Below, one piece after another: positions 25,030 to 32,591 of a stretch of DNA of 64,000 bases. Within the stretch, counting starts at the first letter, position 1. Every line of letters starts with the position of its first letter. The notes under the pieces are model-generated. The model was not told where the DNA came from. It saw nothing but the letters and a program-made list of their open reading frames with translations, and searched no databases. The translations under genes and the position numbers were made by a program. Source of the stretch: Caballeronia megalochromosomata (lineage in GTDB: Bacteria > Pseudomonadota > Gammaproteobacteria > Burkholderiales > Burkholderiaceae); contig LRBF01000240.1 of NCBI GenBank assembly GCA_001580565.1, positions 36,790-100,789 of the forward strand, in the 5' to 3' direction.

Positions 25030-25556
25030 GGCGAGCCTTGCTGAAGGTGGGAGACAAATCGAGTAGCGGCGGTGTCATTATCGAAGGTGCAGAGAACGTT
25101 AGGCACCATGGCACTCCGGTTGCATTCATCGGCGCGAAAGTATGGTGCAATGGCTGTAACTCGGAAGGCACGATCGGGTGGAAGGGCCCGCACCAGACCG
25201 CGACTATGAACGGCAGGCAGCAGGCGTTAGATGGTGATATTTGCATCTGCAAATGTGATCCGCCTCCCGTCTTGTTTGCCTCTCAGAATAGCGCTCGGCA
25301 CGCTTTCGAATCCTACGAACAAGCCGGTGCACGATATGCCGGAGTAAATCGAAATGCTGGGGCGTATAAAGGCCGCTTTGATGAATGCGTCATGTTGTAT
25401 GACGCGCAAACCGGCTCGCCGTTGGCTAATATTTCATATCGGTACTTATCGGGGAATCGCATATTAGCGAGTGGCGTCACGGACTCCCAGGGACGCACTC
25501 TAAGAATCGTGACAGATGATGCACAGAGCGTCGAACTGTACGTCAAGGGAATCTGA
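25026..25556 (+). CDS. PAAR-domain protein with C-terminal beta-sandwich extension
   Basis: A 176-residue protein. Residues about 1-85 form a PAAR domain (LLKVGDKSSSGGVIIEGAEN, HHGTPVAFIGAKVWC, then DGDICICKCDPPPV), which sharpens the VgrG spike tip of type VI secretion systems and recruits effectors. Residues about 115-176 form a transthyretin-like extension (CVMLYDAQTGSPLANISYR, GVTDSQGRTLRIVTDD, VELYVKGI) of the kind that docks cargo. The ATG at 25026 has GGAAGG 5-10 nt upstream. No VgrG or T6SS core gene is nearby. An effector-like peptidase gene follows, separated by a duplicate of this gene's last 80 bp. Confidence 0.85.
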   Translation: MRRALLKVGDKSSSGGVIIEGAENVRHHGTPVAFIGAKVWCNGCNSEGTIGWKGPHQTATMNGRQQALDGDICICKCDPPPVLFASQNSARHAFESYEQAGARYAGVNRNAGAYKGRFDECVMLYDAQTGSPLANISYRYLSGNRILASGVTDSQGRTLRIVTDDAQSVELYVKGI

Positions 25557-25606
25557 AAGTTAAGGCGACGCTGCGGGTTCATCAGTAGATCAAGCGCGGT
25601 TTTGAA

Positions 25607-25686
25607 GGAATAACCGACGCTTCTGGGTAGAAGAGCGAGGCAACACGAGTACCGCACAAGCGCTCGAACTATATATCAAAGGAATT
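25607..25686 (+). pseudogene. Frameshifted partial duplicate of the PAAR-protein 3' end
   Basis: An 80-nt stretch that aligns with the last 81 nt before the PAAR stop (25473-25553). It reads GITDASG, then, after an in-frame stop and a 1-nt frame change, AQALELYIKGI, matching GVTDSQG and AQSVELYVKGI of the intact gene. Divergence at the DNA level shows it is not a recent tandem copy. It looks like the leftover end of another PAAR gene, displaced when this one recombined in. Confidence 0.65.
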
Positions 25687-25693
25687 CAAGAAA

Positions 25694-26368
25694 ATGCCCG
25701 ACCAAGAATGGGTCAAGGTCAGCGACCTGACTACGAACACCGCCTCTGGATCAGTCATCAAGCTGCCGTTAAACAATTTGCCGATCTGCCCGAATATGAG
25801 CAATCCGGAGTTCAGGGCGTCACTTTTGAAATTGCGCGATGAATCGGTAAGACTCATTGATATTCGCATCCTGGCTCTGTGTACACTTTGGTCAGAGAGA
25901 AGCGAAAAACCAAGGTTTAAATTATGGCTCGGAAGCACCGACGATGATTTACGCCTGGAAGTGCTGACAAATCTATATAGACTACGCAGTGTAATGAAAG
26001 CGCTCAAACCAGAAAATATCATCAGGAACGATCCTGACTCCGAGCGGGTTCTCGCTTGTGTGCCGGCGAACGATGGACGGGACGACGGTACTGCGGCGCA
26101 CGTATGCGGTCCGGACACAGCAACTCACACGATTGCAATTCACGAAAAGTTTTGCACGTTGCCCGACATGCCCCGTGGGACGTTGGATTCAAAGCTACTG
26201 ACGCTGATACATGAGTGTACACACTTCGATGACACATTTTCGGCTATCGACTACGAGAGGAAATATTATGGTCAGTTCATGGCAAAGCGGCTTGCGAGAG
26301 AAAATCCGAAAATTGCGATCAGGAACGCTGATAACATTTCCTGGTATATATGCAGCACTGGCGGTTAG
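25694..26368 (+). CDS. M35-family (aspzincin, GfMEP-like) metallopeptidase, putative T6SS effector
   Basis: A 224-residue protein whose C-terminal half matches lysine-specific metallo-endopeptidases of family M35. The zinc site is HECTH at 173-177 with the third ligand Asp186 nine residues on, the spacing seen in GfMEP. YYG at about 191-193 and NADNISWY near the end fit the family. Residues 1-110 have no recognised domain and may dock to the PAAR protein. There is no signal peptide, consistent with delivery by a type VI spike. The start has AAAGGA 10 nt upstream. The next gene begins inside this one, which suggests a tightly coupled partner. Effector function is inferred. Confidence 0.78.
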   Translation: MPDQEWVKVSDLTTNTASGSVIKLPLNNLPICPNMSNPEFRASLLKLRDESVRLIDIRILALCTLWSERSEKPRFKLWLGSTDDDLRLEVLTNLYRLRSVMKALKPENIIRNDPDSERVLACVPANDGRDDGTAAHVCGPDTATHTIAIHEKFCTLPDMPRGTLDSKLLTLIHECTHFDDTFSAIDYERKYYGQFMAKRLARENPKIAIRNADNISWYICSTGG

Positions 26369-26756
26369 CATTGTATTCGCTCTGGTCCTGCATGCGGGCG
26401 ACGCAACGGCCCGCAGGTACACCATTCAATATCCGGTGATGATAGATCGTGGGGCTGAGTCGATCTCTAACAAGAATCGGCTCGGGATTGCCAATCTATT
26501 GATCGATTCACGAAGCACCTTCGCGAACAATGGACCCATAGTTGTCTACGCATACACCGACGAGACCCAACCGGGCGGAGTCACCCTGACAAGAAAGCGA
26601 GTGGCGTCGGCTATCGGTTACCTGCACGCACTCGGGGTCTCAGTCGAAAGAATCAACGTCGAATATCACGTATGGCCTAAGGATTCGGACGTGCCGACTG
26701 CCGAGCGTTACCAGTTGCTACTCGAATTGTTACCTGGCGAAGGCTCTCGCGGCTGA
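26268..26756 (+). CDS. Membrane-anchored OmpA-like protein, candidate partner/immunity of the M35 peptidase
   Basis: A 162-residue protein. A charged N-terminus leads into one membrane helix at about residues 20-45 (ITFPGIYAALAVSIVFALVL), then a periplasmic domain whose pattern (IVVYAYTDETQPGG, LTRKRVASAIGYLHALGVS, ERINVEYHVWP) resembles an OmpA C-terminal peptidoglycan-binding fold. GAGAGG lies 7-12 nt before the ATG at 26268. The gene overlaps the peptidase gene by 101 nt in another frame. A membrane-anchored periplasmic protein beside a toxin-like peptidase is a natural place for immunity, but a cell-wall anchoring or accessory role fits equally well. No exact family is recognised. Confidence 0.65.
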   Translation: MVSSWQSGLREKIRKLRSGTLITFPGIYAALAVSIVFALVLHAGDATARRYTIQYPVMIDRGAESISNKNRLGIANLLIDSRSTFANNGPIVVYAYTDETQPGGVTLTRKRVASAIGYLHALGVSVERINVEYHVWPKDSDVPTAERYQLLLELLPGEGSRG

Positions 26757-26795
26757 TCCAATCGCAAAATCTAGTACGTGATTTAGAGATCCAAT

Positions 26796-26824
26796 TTAGC
26801 ACGGCGCACCGAAACCGGCAGCGA
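26796..26824 (+). repeat. Right 29-bp direct repeat flanking the low-GC island
   Basis: TTAGCACG-N7-GAAACCGGCAGCGA, matching the left copy at 24693-24721. It lies between the OmpA-like gene and the 3' end of the convergent marR-like gene, at the point where base composition returns to the surrounding high GC. Confidence 0.7.
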
Positions 26825-26840
26825 AGGTATTCAGCACCGG

Positions 26841-27284
26841 TCAGCGGTCGACTATCCGGCTCAGATTCCCGCGCACGCGCTGCAGCAGCGCGATCAACTG
26901 CTCGCTCTCCTGCCGGCTGAAGCCCGCCAGCGCCTCCGACGTGATCTCGTCGCCGACGCGCCGCGCGCTGTCGAGCGCCTTTTCCGCCTTCGCGGTCATG
27001 CGGACCTGACGTTCGCGGCGGTCGTCCGGATTCAGGCGGCGCTCGATCCAGCCGCCCTCTTCCATGCGGTCGAGCAGGCGTCCGGCGGAAATCGGCGCGA
27101 CTTCCAGCAGCCCGGCGAGCCGCGCCTGATTCACCTCGCCGTAGTGCGAGAGATACGCCAGCACGCGGCATTGCGCGCGCGTGAGATTGAGCGATGACTT
27201 GGCCAATACGTCGAAACGATTGCCGCACAGGCGGTCCACGTCCGCGACCAGAAAGCCGAAGCGTTTGTCGAGTTGGGTTTCCAT
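26841..27284 (-). CDS. MarR-family transcriptional regulator
   Basis: A 147-residue winged-helix regulator. The DNA-binding part is typical: LNLTRAQCRVLAYLSHYG, then EVNQARLAGLLEVAPISAGR and LLDRMEEGGWIERRLNPDDRR (wing), with dimer helices at both ends. It is divergent from an EmrB-type exporter gene, the usual arrangement for a local repressor of drug or phenolic efflux. A near-perfect 20-bp palindrome lies between the two genes over a TATAAT box. The ATG at 27284 gives the standard family length; upstream in-frame sequence is promoter DNA. Confidence 0.92.
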   Translation of the reverse strand: METQLDKRFGFLVADVDRLCGNRFDVLAKSSLNLTRAQCRVLAYLSHYGEVNQARLAGLLEVAPISAGRLLDRMEEGGWIERRLNPDDRRERQVRMTAKAEKALDSARRVGDEITSEALAGFSRQESEQLIALLQRVRGNLSRIVDR

Positions 27285-27344
27285 CGCGCGATTATAGGTA
27301 AGAGCTTTGCGCGCGTGCAGCAGTTCATCGGCCAAAATGCGCCG

Positions 27345-27350
27345 TATAAT
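27345..27350 (+). promoter_or_regulatory. TATAAT -10 element of the exporter gene
   Basis: A consensus -10 hexamer 55 nt before the exporter start, overlapped by the palindromic operator. No clear -35 match lies at 17 bp, so the promoter may be weak. Confidence 0.5.
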
Positions 27351-27365
27351 AAGCCTGCTTATCAT
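27346..27365. promoter_or_regulatory. MarR-type operator ATAATAAGCCTGCTTATCAT
   Basis: A 20-bp palindrome, perfect in its inner arms (ATAAGC/GCTTAT) with one outer mismatch, in the divergent marR-exporter region. It covers the TATAAT element, so a bound repressor would block the exporter promoter. Confidence 0.7.
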
Positions 27366-27404
27366 CACCCTACTTATAAACGCCGCCGCCCCGCGGCCAC
27401 GTCC

Positions 27405-28943
27405 ATGTCCTCCGAAGTCTCCACGGAAAGCGCCGCGGCGCCCCTGAACCGCGGCATGCTGACCGTCTCGATCATGCTCGCCACGCTGATCCAGACGCTC
27501 GACAGCACCATCGCGAACGTCGCGCTGCCGCATATGCAGGGCAGCCTGTCGGCGTCACAGGACGAGATCACATGGGTGCTGACCTCCTATATCGTCGCGG
27601 CGGCGATCGCCACGCCGCTCACCGGCTGGCTCTCCGACCGCTTGAGCGTGAAGAAGCTCCTGTGCATTTCGATTGCGGGCTTCACGGTGGCGTCGGCGTT
27701 TTGCGGGCTGTCGGAGACGCTCGCGCAAATCGTCGGCTCGAGGCTGTTGCAGGGCGTTTTCGGCGCGTCGCTCGTGCCGCTGTCGCAGTCGATCCTGCTC
27801 GACATCAATCCGCGCGAGAAACAGGGCCAGGCCATGGCCGTGTGGGGCATGGGCGTGATGGTCGGGCCGATCCTCGGTCCGACGCTCGGCGGCTGGCTCA
27901 CGGACAGCTACAACTGGCGCTGGGTGTTCTTCATCAACGTGCCGATCGGCGCGTTCGCGCTCTTCGGCGTATTGACGTTCCTGCCCGCGCAGGTTGCGCG
28001 CCGCGCGGTAAAGTTCGACGCATTCGGCTTCGCGACGCTCGGCCTCGCGATCGGCGCGTTCCAGGCGATGCTCGATCGCGGCGAACAGCTCGACTGGTTC
28101 GGGTCGATGGAGATCCGCATCGAGGCGCTGCTCGCCGCGCTCAGCTTCATCTTCTTCATCGCGCATACGGCGACGGCCGGCGCACGCTCGTTCTTCAAAT
28201 ACCAGTTGCTGAAGGACCGTAATTTCGCGACCGGCACGTGCTTCATCTTCGTGATCGGCGCCGTGATGTACGCCACGCGCGCGCTCCTGCCGCCGATGCT
28301 GCAGAACCTGATGAACTATCCGGTTGCGACGACGGGCCTCGTCACAGCGCCGAGCGGCGCGGGCACGATGATCGCGATGCTCGTCGCGGGACGGCTCCTG
28401 AAGCATATCGACGCGCGTCTGCTGTTGCTGTCGGGGTTCCTGATCTCGGCGCTCGCGCTCTGGCAGATGATGCATTACACGATCGTGCTGTCGGAGTCGG
28501 ATATCGTGTGGCCGGGCGTGATTCAGGGCTTCGGGCTGGGGCTCGTGTTCGTGCCGCTGTCGGCGCTGACGTTCTCGACGCTCACGCCCGAGCTGCGCGC
28601 CGACGGCACCGCCACCTACAGTCTCATGCGCAATATCGGCAGCAGTATCGGCATTTCGATCGTGCAGACGCTGATGACGCGCAACACGCAGGTCGCCCAT
28701 GCGGACCTCGCCGCGCAGGTGACGCCGTTCAATCCGGCGATGCAATCGATCCTGTCCGGCGGCTCCATGCAGGACATGGCGATGCTCAATCAGACCATCA
28801 CGCAGCAGGCGTCGATGATCGCGTATCTCAACGACTTCAAGCTGATGTTCGTTGCGACCTTGCTGGTGGTGCCGTTGCTGTTGCTGATCCGGCCGGCGAA
28901 GACTTCCGCCGATGAATCCGTGGCGCACGCGGCGATGGATTGA
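27405..28943 (+). CDS. EmrB/QacA-type DHA2 MFS multidrug exporter
   Basis: A 512-residue transporter with 14 predicted helices. DHA2 marks are LIQTLDSTIANVALPHMQGS in helix 1, TWVLTSYIVAAAIATPLTGW, the GWLSDRLSVKK loop, and motif C-like GPILGPTLGGWL in helix 5. It exports hydrophobic or aromatic compounds by proton antiport, often as a tripartite pump with EmrA and an outer-membrane factor; neither is encoded here. The ATG at 27405 was chosen as the family-like start; upstream in-frame codons cross the operator. It is regulated most likely by the divergent MarR protein. Confidence 0.92.
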   Translation: MSSEVSTESAAAPLNRGMLTVSIMLATLIQTLDSTIANVALPHMQGSLSASQDEITWVLTSYIVAAAIATPLTGWLSDRLSVKKLLCISIAGFTVASAFCGLSETLAQIVGSRLLQGVFGASLVPLSQSILLDINPREKQGQAMAVWGMGVMVGPILGPTLGGWLTDSYNWRWVFFINVPIGAFALFGVLTFLPAQVARRAVKFDAFGFATLGLAIGAFQAMLDRGEQLDWFGSMEIRIEALLAALSFIFFIAHTATAGARSFFKYQLLKDRNFATGTCFIFVIGAVMYATRALLPPMLQNLMNYPVATTGLVTAPSGAGTMIAMLVAGRLLKHIDARLLLLSGFLISALALWQMMHYTIVLSESDIVWPGVIQGFGLGLVFVPLSALTFSTLTPELRADGTATYSLMRNIGSSIGISIVQTLMTRNTQVAHADLAAQVTPFNPAMQSILSGGSMQDMAMLNQTITQQASMIAYLNDFKLMFVATLLVVPLLLLIRPAKTSADESVAHAAMD

Positions 28944-28944
28944 G

Positions 28945-28963
28945 CGTCAGCTTCCGGCTGGCG
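28945..28963. terminator. Convergent hairpin after the MFS exporter
   Basis: CGTCAGC pairs with GCTGGCG (one G-T) around TTCCG, immediately after the exporter stop and inside the 3' end of the convergent gene. No T-tract is present. Confidence 0.35.
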
Positions 28964-29387
28964 GATCGCCCCACTCGTGCTTGCGTCCGATGAATGCCGA
29001 GCCGCGAGACATGCGGGCGCGCAGCGCGTCCACGATGAAGGTGACCAGCTTCTTCTCGTCCTTCCATTTCGCGGCGCGGCGCGCGGGATCGAATCCCTCG
29101 TGGCGGATGATCGCCTTGAGCACGTCGGACGGTTGCGCGTGCAGCCAGGTGCGGAAACCCTCTTCGCCGCGCGCGTCGAGTTCGACGCGTACGTCCGGAA
29201 CGTCGATGTCTTCGGGCTTCGGCGGCTTCGGCGGCTTCGGGGCTTTCGGCCGCGCGTCGGTGGCAGCATCGAACGGCTGAAGCAACGCATTGAGTTTCGC
29301 CGCGAACGCGGGATTGTGCGCTGCCTCGTCCTTGATCAGGGCGACGAGGCCATCCAACAGTGCGATCACTGGCTGTTCGCTTCGCAT
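28947..29387 (-). CDS. Unknown protein coupled to ParA
   Basis: A 146-residue hydrophilic protein with no family I recognise. Residues about 1-42 are helical (IALLDGLVALIKDEAAHNPA). Residues 47-62 are a proline/lysine-rich linker (PKAPKPPKPPKPEDID). The C-terminal half is a compact helical domain (FRTWLHAQPSDVLKAIIRHE, then KDEKKLVTFIVDALRARM) with several conserved-looking Trp and Arg residues. The gene overlaps the parA gene by 22 nt, so the products are probably made together. It may take the place of a ParB-like adaptor or be a cargo linker, which is inference only. Confidence 0.7.
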   Translation of the reverse strand: MRSEQPVIALLDGLVALIKDEAAHNPAFAAKLNALLQPFDAATDARPKAPKPPKPPKPEDIDVPDVRVELDARGEEGFRTWLHAQPSDVLKAIIRHEGFDPARRAAKWKDEKKLVTFIVDALRARMSRGSAFIGRKHEWGDPPAGS

Positions 29388-30271
29388 AGTGCCCAGATTT
29401 CCCGTGTCAGACCTTGCAACGCCGCGTAGGCTTGCGGGCCGTATTTGCCGTTCAGCGTGCGCAAGTCGGCTTCGTGGTCGGCGCCCTGTGCGACTTTCAC
29501 GGCCAGCGGAATGCTGCTCTCGAAGAAGCGCGGCTGCCGCACGCCGGACTCACCGAATTTACCCAAACGGCCACGCGCCAGATCCTTCATGATCCGCTCG
29601 TGCAGGTTGTTGTGTTGCACCTTGGTCGCGACGATCCCAAGCGGCTCGATCGTCTGTTCGAGTCTGGCAGCGAAATCTCTCACGAAATCGACGATCTGGT
29701 AGATGCCCCACGTCGAGACGATATCGGGAATGGTCGGAATCACATAGCCGGTCGAGATACGCAGGCCGTTGCGCGTGACCTCGCCGAGACTCGGCGGGCA
29801 ATCGATGATGACGTAGTCGTATCGGTCGATGACCGGCTCCAGCGCCTTCTTCAGAATATCGAGCGGGTTGGTGGTGAAGATTCCCTTCATCGCAATGCCG
29901 GGAATGTGACCTTGCAACTCGATCAGCCGGATACTGGAAGGCAGCAGATCGAGCCCTTCGATGCCGCCATTCACCGTCGAGACCTTGCGTGCGATGGCGC
30001 GCTCGATATCGAATTTCGGTTCGAGGTGGTCATTGATCTTGTCGTCGAACAATTGCGCGATGGTGCATCCGTCGCGGTCGCGCTTGCCCCACTCGTCTTC
30101 GGAGATCAGATTCACCGTCGCGTTGGTTTGCGGATCGAGATCGATCAGCAGCACGCGCTGGCGCGCTTCGAGCGCGAGAATCTCCGCGACCGCCACCGCC
30201 GTCGTCGTCTTGCCGACGCCTCCCTTGAGATTGATGAAACTCAAGACATGCGGCGCATTTCCCTTGACCAT
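29366..30271 (-). CDS. ParA-family partition ATPase (orphan)
   Basis: A 301-residue ParA/Soj-type ATPase. The deviant Walker A is NLKGGVGKTTT at about 14-24, Walker A' is VLLIDLDPQTNAT and Walker B is YVIIDCPPSLG. There is no N-terminal helix-turn-helix, so it is the small ParA type. No parB gene or centromere-like array was seen next to it. Orphan ParA proteins often position cellular cargo such as secretion or chemotaxis machinery rather than DNA. The unknown gene overlapping its 3' end is the likely partner. Its upstream region has a hairpin and a TGACTAA inverted repeat. Confidence 0.88.
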   Translation of the reverse strand: MVKGNAPHVLSFINLKGGVGKTTTAVAVAEILALEARQRVLLIDLDPQTNATVNLISEDEWGKRDRDGCTIAQLFDDKINDHLEPKFDIERAIARKVSTVNGGIEGLDLLPSSIRLIELQGHIPGIAMKGIFTTNPLDILKKALEPVIDRYDYVIIDCPPSLGEVTRNGLRISTGYVIPTIPDIVSTWGIYQIVDFVRDFAARLEQTIEPLGIVATKVQHNNLHERIMKDLARGRLGKFGESGVRQPRFFESSIPLAVKVAQGADHEADLRTLNGKYGPQAYAALQGLTREIWALCEANSQ

Positions 30272-30305
30272 CCTGACCCCTATGTTTTATTAGCCTCGTC
30301 GATTA

Positions 30306-30331
30306 CGCCACGACGATGTCTCGTCGCGGCG
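30306..30331. promoter_or_regulatory. Hairpin in the parA leader
   Basis: CGCC-A-CGACGA pairs with TCGTCG-C-GGCG around TGTC, an 11-position stem with one mismatch, 35 nt before the parA start. It could be a leader structure or protein-binding site. Confidence 0.4.
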
Positions 30332-30357
30332 TGAGGATTTTTACACAGATGAAAGGA

Positions 30358-30380
30358 TGACTAAGTAAAATTGTTAGTCA
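30358..30380. promoter_or_regulatory. Inverted repeat TGACTAA-N9-TTAGTCA upstream of parA
   Basis: Perfect 7-bp arms flank an AT-rich 9-bp spacer, about 90 bp before the parA start and just past the end of the neighbouring gene. It is a good operator candidate for autoregulation. Confidence 0.5.
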
Positions 30381-30415
30381 GAATTCGAGGATGCCTCGAA
30401 CCAGACCACGTCCGC

Positions 30416-32485
30416 CTACGCGTTCACCTCCCCCCGCTCCAGCATCACCCCGAACGCATCGGCCGAGAGCGGCATCGCGAGCAAGAACCCCTGCATCTCA
30501 TCGCACATCATGTCCTGCAGCCTGTTGAGCTGCGAGCCCGTCTCGACGCCCTCCGCGACCACATCCATATCGAGCGAATGCGCGAGCGCGATGATCGCCG
30601 ATACGATCGCGCGCCCTTCCTGCCCGTTCTCGTCGAGCCCGTTCGTGAAGAAGCGGTCGATCTTCAACTGCTTCGCGCGAAAACGCTGCAAATAGGCGAG
30701 GCTCGAATACCCCGTGCCGAAATCGTCGATGGCGATCTCGAAACCATTGTCCTGAAACGCGCGAATCATCTCGATGGTGCGCGGCGCGTCCTGCATCGCC
30801 ACCGTCTCGGTGATTTCGAACATGATCTGCTCGCTTTCGACATCTTGCTCGCGCACGATCGCGATGATGTTCGCGACGAGATCCGCCTCGTGCAATTGGC
30901 GCGGCGACAGGTTGATCGCCACCTTCACCGGCGGACGCCCTTGCGCGCGCCAGTGCGCCAGGTGCCGGCAGGTCTCGCGCACCACCCAGTAGCCGATCTG
31001 CACGATCTGCCCGGAACGCTCCGCGATCGGAATGAATTCGAGCGGCGTCAGCGTGCCGATCTCCGGATGATCCAGCCGGATCAGCGCCTCCGCGCCCGCC
31101 AGCTCGCCGCCCTTGCCGCGGAACTTCGGCTGGAACAGCAGATAGAAATGGCCGCCGTTCAACGCCTCGTGCAGCGCCTGCTGAATCTGCAAGGTCCGCA
31201 CGGCCGCTTCGTTCATGCTCGCCTCGAAGAAGCGATACGTGCTGCGCCCGCCGCGCTTCGCTTCGTACATCGCGACGTCCGCGTGCTTGAGCAGCGACTC
31301 GACGCTGTCGCCGTCCTGCGGATAGAGCGCAATGCCGATGCTCGGCATCACCTGTAACGGGTGATTCCCGACGACCAGGCCTTTTTTCATCGCGTCGAGA
31401 ATGCGTTCCGCCATCTTCTCGGCATCGGTCGGCGCGTGCAGGTTTTCCAGCATCACGACGAATTCGTCGCCGCCCAGGCGCGCCACCGTATCGCCGCCGC
31501 GCACACATTCCTGCAGGCGTCGCGCGAACGCCTTCAGCACCTCGTCGCCGACCGTGTGGCCGAGCGAATCGTTGATGGTCTTGAAGCCGTCGAGGTCCAT
31601 GAAGAGAATCGCGAAGGCGCTGCCGCTGTGCTTCGCGCTCCGGATCGCGCGATCGACGCGCTCGTTCATCGTGCGGCGGTTCGGCAGGTCCGTGAGCGTG
31701 TCGAAGGTCGCCATGCGCACGATCTGGCCATTCAGACGCGACACCGAACCGGCCAGCAGCGCCGTGCGCGCGTCGAAGCGCGACAGCACGAGCGTGATGA
31801 TCAGGATCGCCAGCGTGAAGAGCACGACGGTAGTCGCGAGCCAGTGCGCATCGACGTCGTTGGCCGCGCCGCAGATCGAGCCCGGCAGGAACTCCGCCGC
31901 CGCGTTGCCCGTGTAGTGCATGCCGGTGATCGCGATGCCCATCACCAGCGCCGCGCCCGCGCGCTTGCCCAGCACGTTCGTCTGGTTCGCGTCCGAGAGC
32001 GTGTGCGCGATCCACAGCGCCGCGCCCGATGCAACCACCGCAATCGCGATCGACGCCGCGAACAGGCGCGGATCGTACTGGATCGCCGGCAGCATGCGCA
32101 TCGCGGCATCGCCGGTGTAGTGCATCGCCGCGATGCCCGCGCCCATCAGCAGGCTGCTCGCGATGATGCGCCGCGCGGTCAGCCGCCTGCTCGTGATGAC
32201 GTGCAACGCGAAGAACGACACGAGCACCGCGATGCCGAGCGACCCGGCGGTGATCTTGAAGTCGTAGCCGAGCGGAATCGGCAGTTCGAAGGCGAGCACG
32301 CCGATGAAATGCATCGACCAGATGCCGATGCCCATCGACGCTGCTCCGCCCGCGAGCCAGACATGCCGCAGGCGCGATTGCGCGAGCGAAGCGATCCGGC
32401 CCGAAATATCGAGCGCGGTATAGGAAGCGAGCGTCGCGACTACGAGCGATACCGCGACCAGCCAGAAGTTGTAGGTGCCGTGCAT
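30416..32485 (-). CDS. MHYT-GGDEF-EAL membrane protein, c-di-GMP turnover
   Basis: A 689-residue protein. Seven hydrophobic helices fill residues 1-245 and contain the three MHYT-type motifs (WSMHFIGVLAF, AAMHYTGDAAM, TGMHYTGNAAAE), a proposed metal-based sensor of O2, CO or NO. A GGDEF domain follows (ILFMDLDGFKTINDSLGHTV, then RLGGDEFVVML), then EAL (GAEALIRLDHPE, AINLSPRQLHE, EITETVAM, AIDDFGTGYSSLAYL, VVAEGVET). Both catalytic motifs are intact, so it may make and break c-di-GMP. It is a single-gene unit with no cotranscribed partner; the start at 32485 gives the standard MHYT N-terminus. Confidence 0.93.
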   Translation of the reverse strand: MHGTYNFWLVAVSLVVATLASYTALDISGRIASLAQSRLRHVWLAGGAASMGIGIWSMHFIGVLAFELPIPLGYDFKITAGSLGIAVLVSFFALHVITSRRLTARRIIASSLLMGAGIAAMHYTGDAAMRMLPAIQYDPRLFAASIAIAVVASGAALWIAHTLSDANQTNVLGKRAGAALVMGIAITGMHYTGNAAAEFLPGSICGAANDVDAHWLATTVVLFTLAILIITLVLSRFDARTALLAGSVSRLNGQIVRMATFDTLTDLPNRRTMNERVDRAIRSAKHSGSAFAILFMDLDGFKTINDSLGHTVGDEVLKAFARRLQECVRGGDTVARLGGDEFVVMLENLHAPTDAEKMAERILDAMKKGLVVGNHPLQVMPSIGIALYPQDGDSVESLLKHADVAMYEAKRGGRSTYRFFEASMNEAAVRTLQIQQALHEALNGGHFYLLFQPKFRGKGGELAGAEALIRLDHPEIGTLTPLEFIPIAERSGQIVQIGYWVVRETCRHLAHWRAQGRPPVKVAINLSPRQLHEADLVANIIAIVREQDVESEQIMFEITETVAMQDAPRTIEMIRAFQDNGFEIAIDDFGTGYSSLAYLQRFRAKQLKIDRFFTNGLDENGQEGRAIVSAIIALAHSLDMDVVAEGVETGSQLNRLQDMMCDEMQGFLLAMPLSADAFGVMLERGEVNA

Positions 32486-32591
32486 AAGTGCCAGTCGCCG
32501 AAGCCTCGTTTGCGTGAGCGTCTTATCGGCTTACTTACAGCGATCTTTAGGCACGGCATGAGAAATATTCGCCGGTCGTCTCGCGCAAACG

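Larger units (their letters stand above)
24693..26824. mobile_element. Repeat-bounded low-GC island carrying an orphan T6SS-type effector module
   Basis: About 2.1 kb of visibly AT-richer DNA with looser codon use than its neighbours, bounded by imperfect 29-bp direct repeats. Contents: a PAAR protein, a broken partial duplicate of its 3' end, an M35 metallopeptidase and an OmpA-like membrane protein. There is no integrase, transposase or tRNA at either end. It may therefore be a cassette moved by homologous recombination or by a recombinase acting in trans, rather than a self-mobile element. Confidence 0.55.

Noticed and set aside
29206..29245. Tandem GGCTTCGGC-like repeats
   Set aside because: They encode the Pro/Lys linker of the ParA-coupled protein and are too short to be a separate repeat element.
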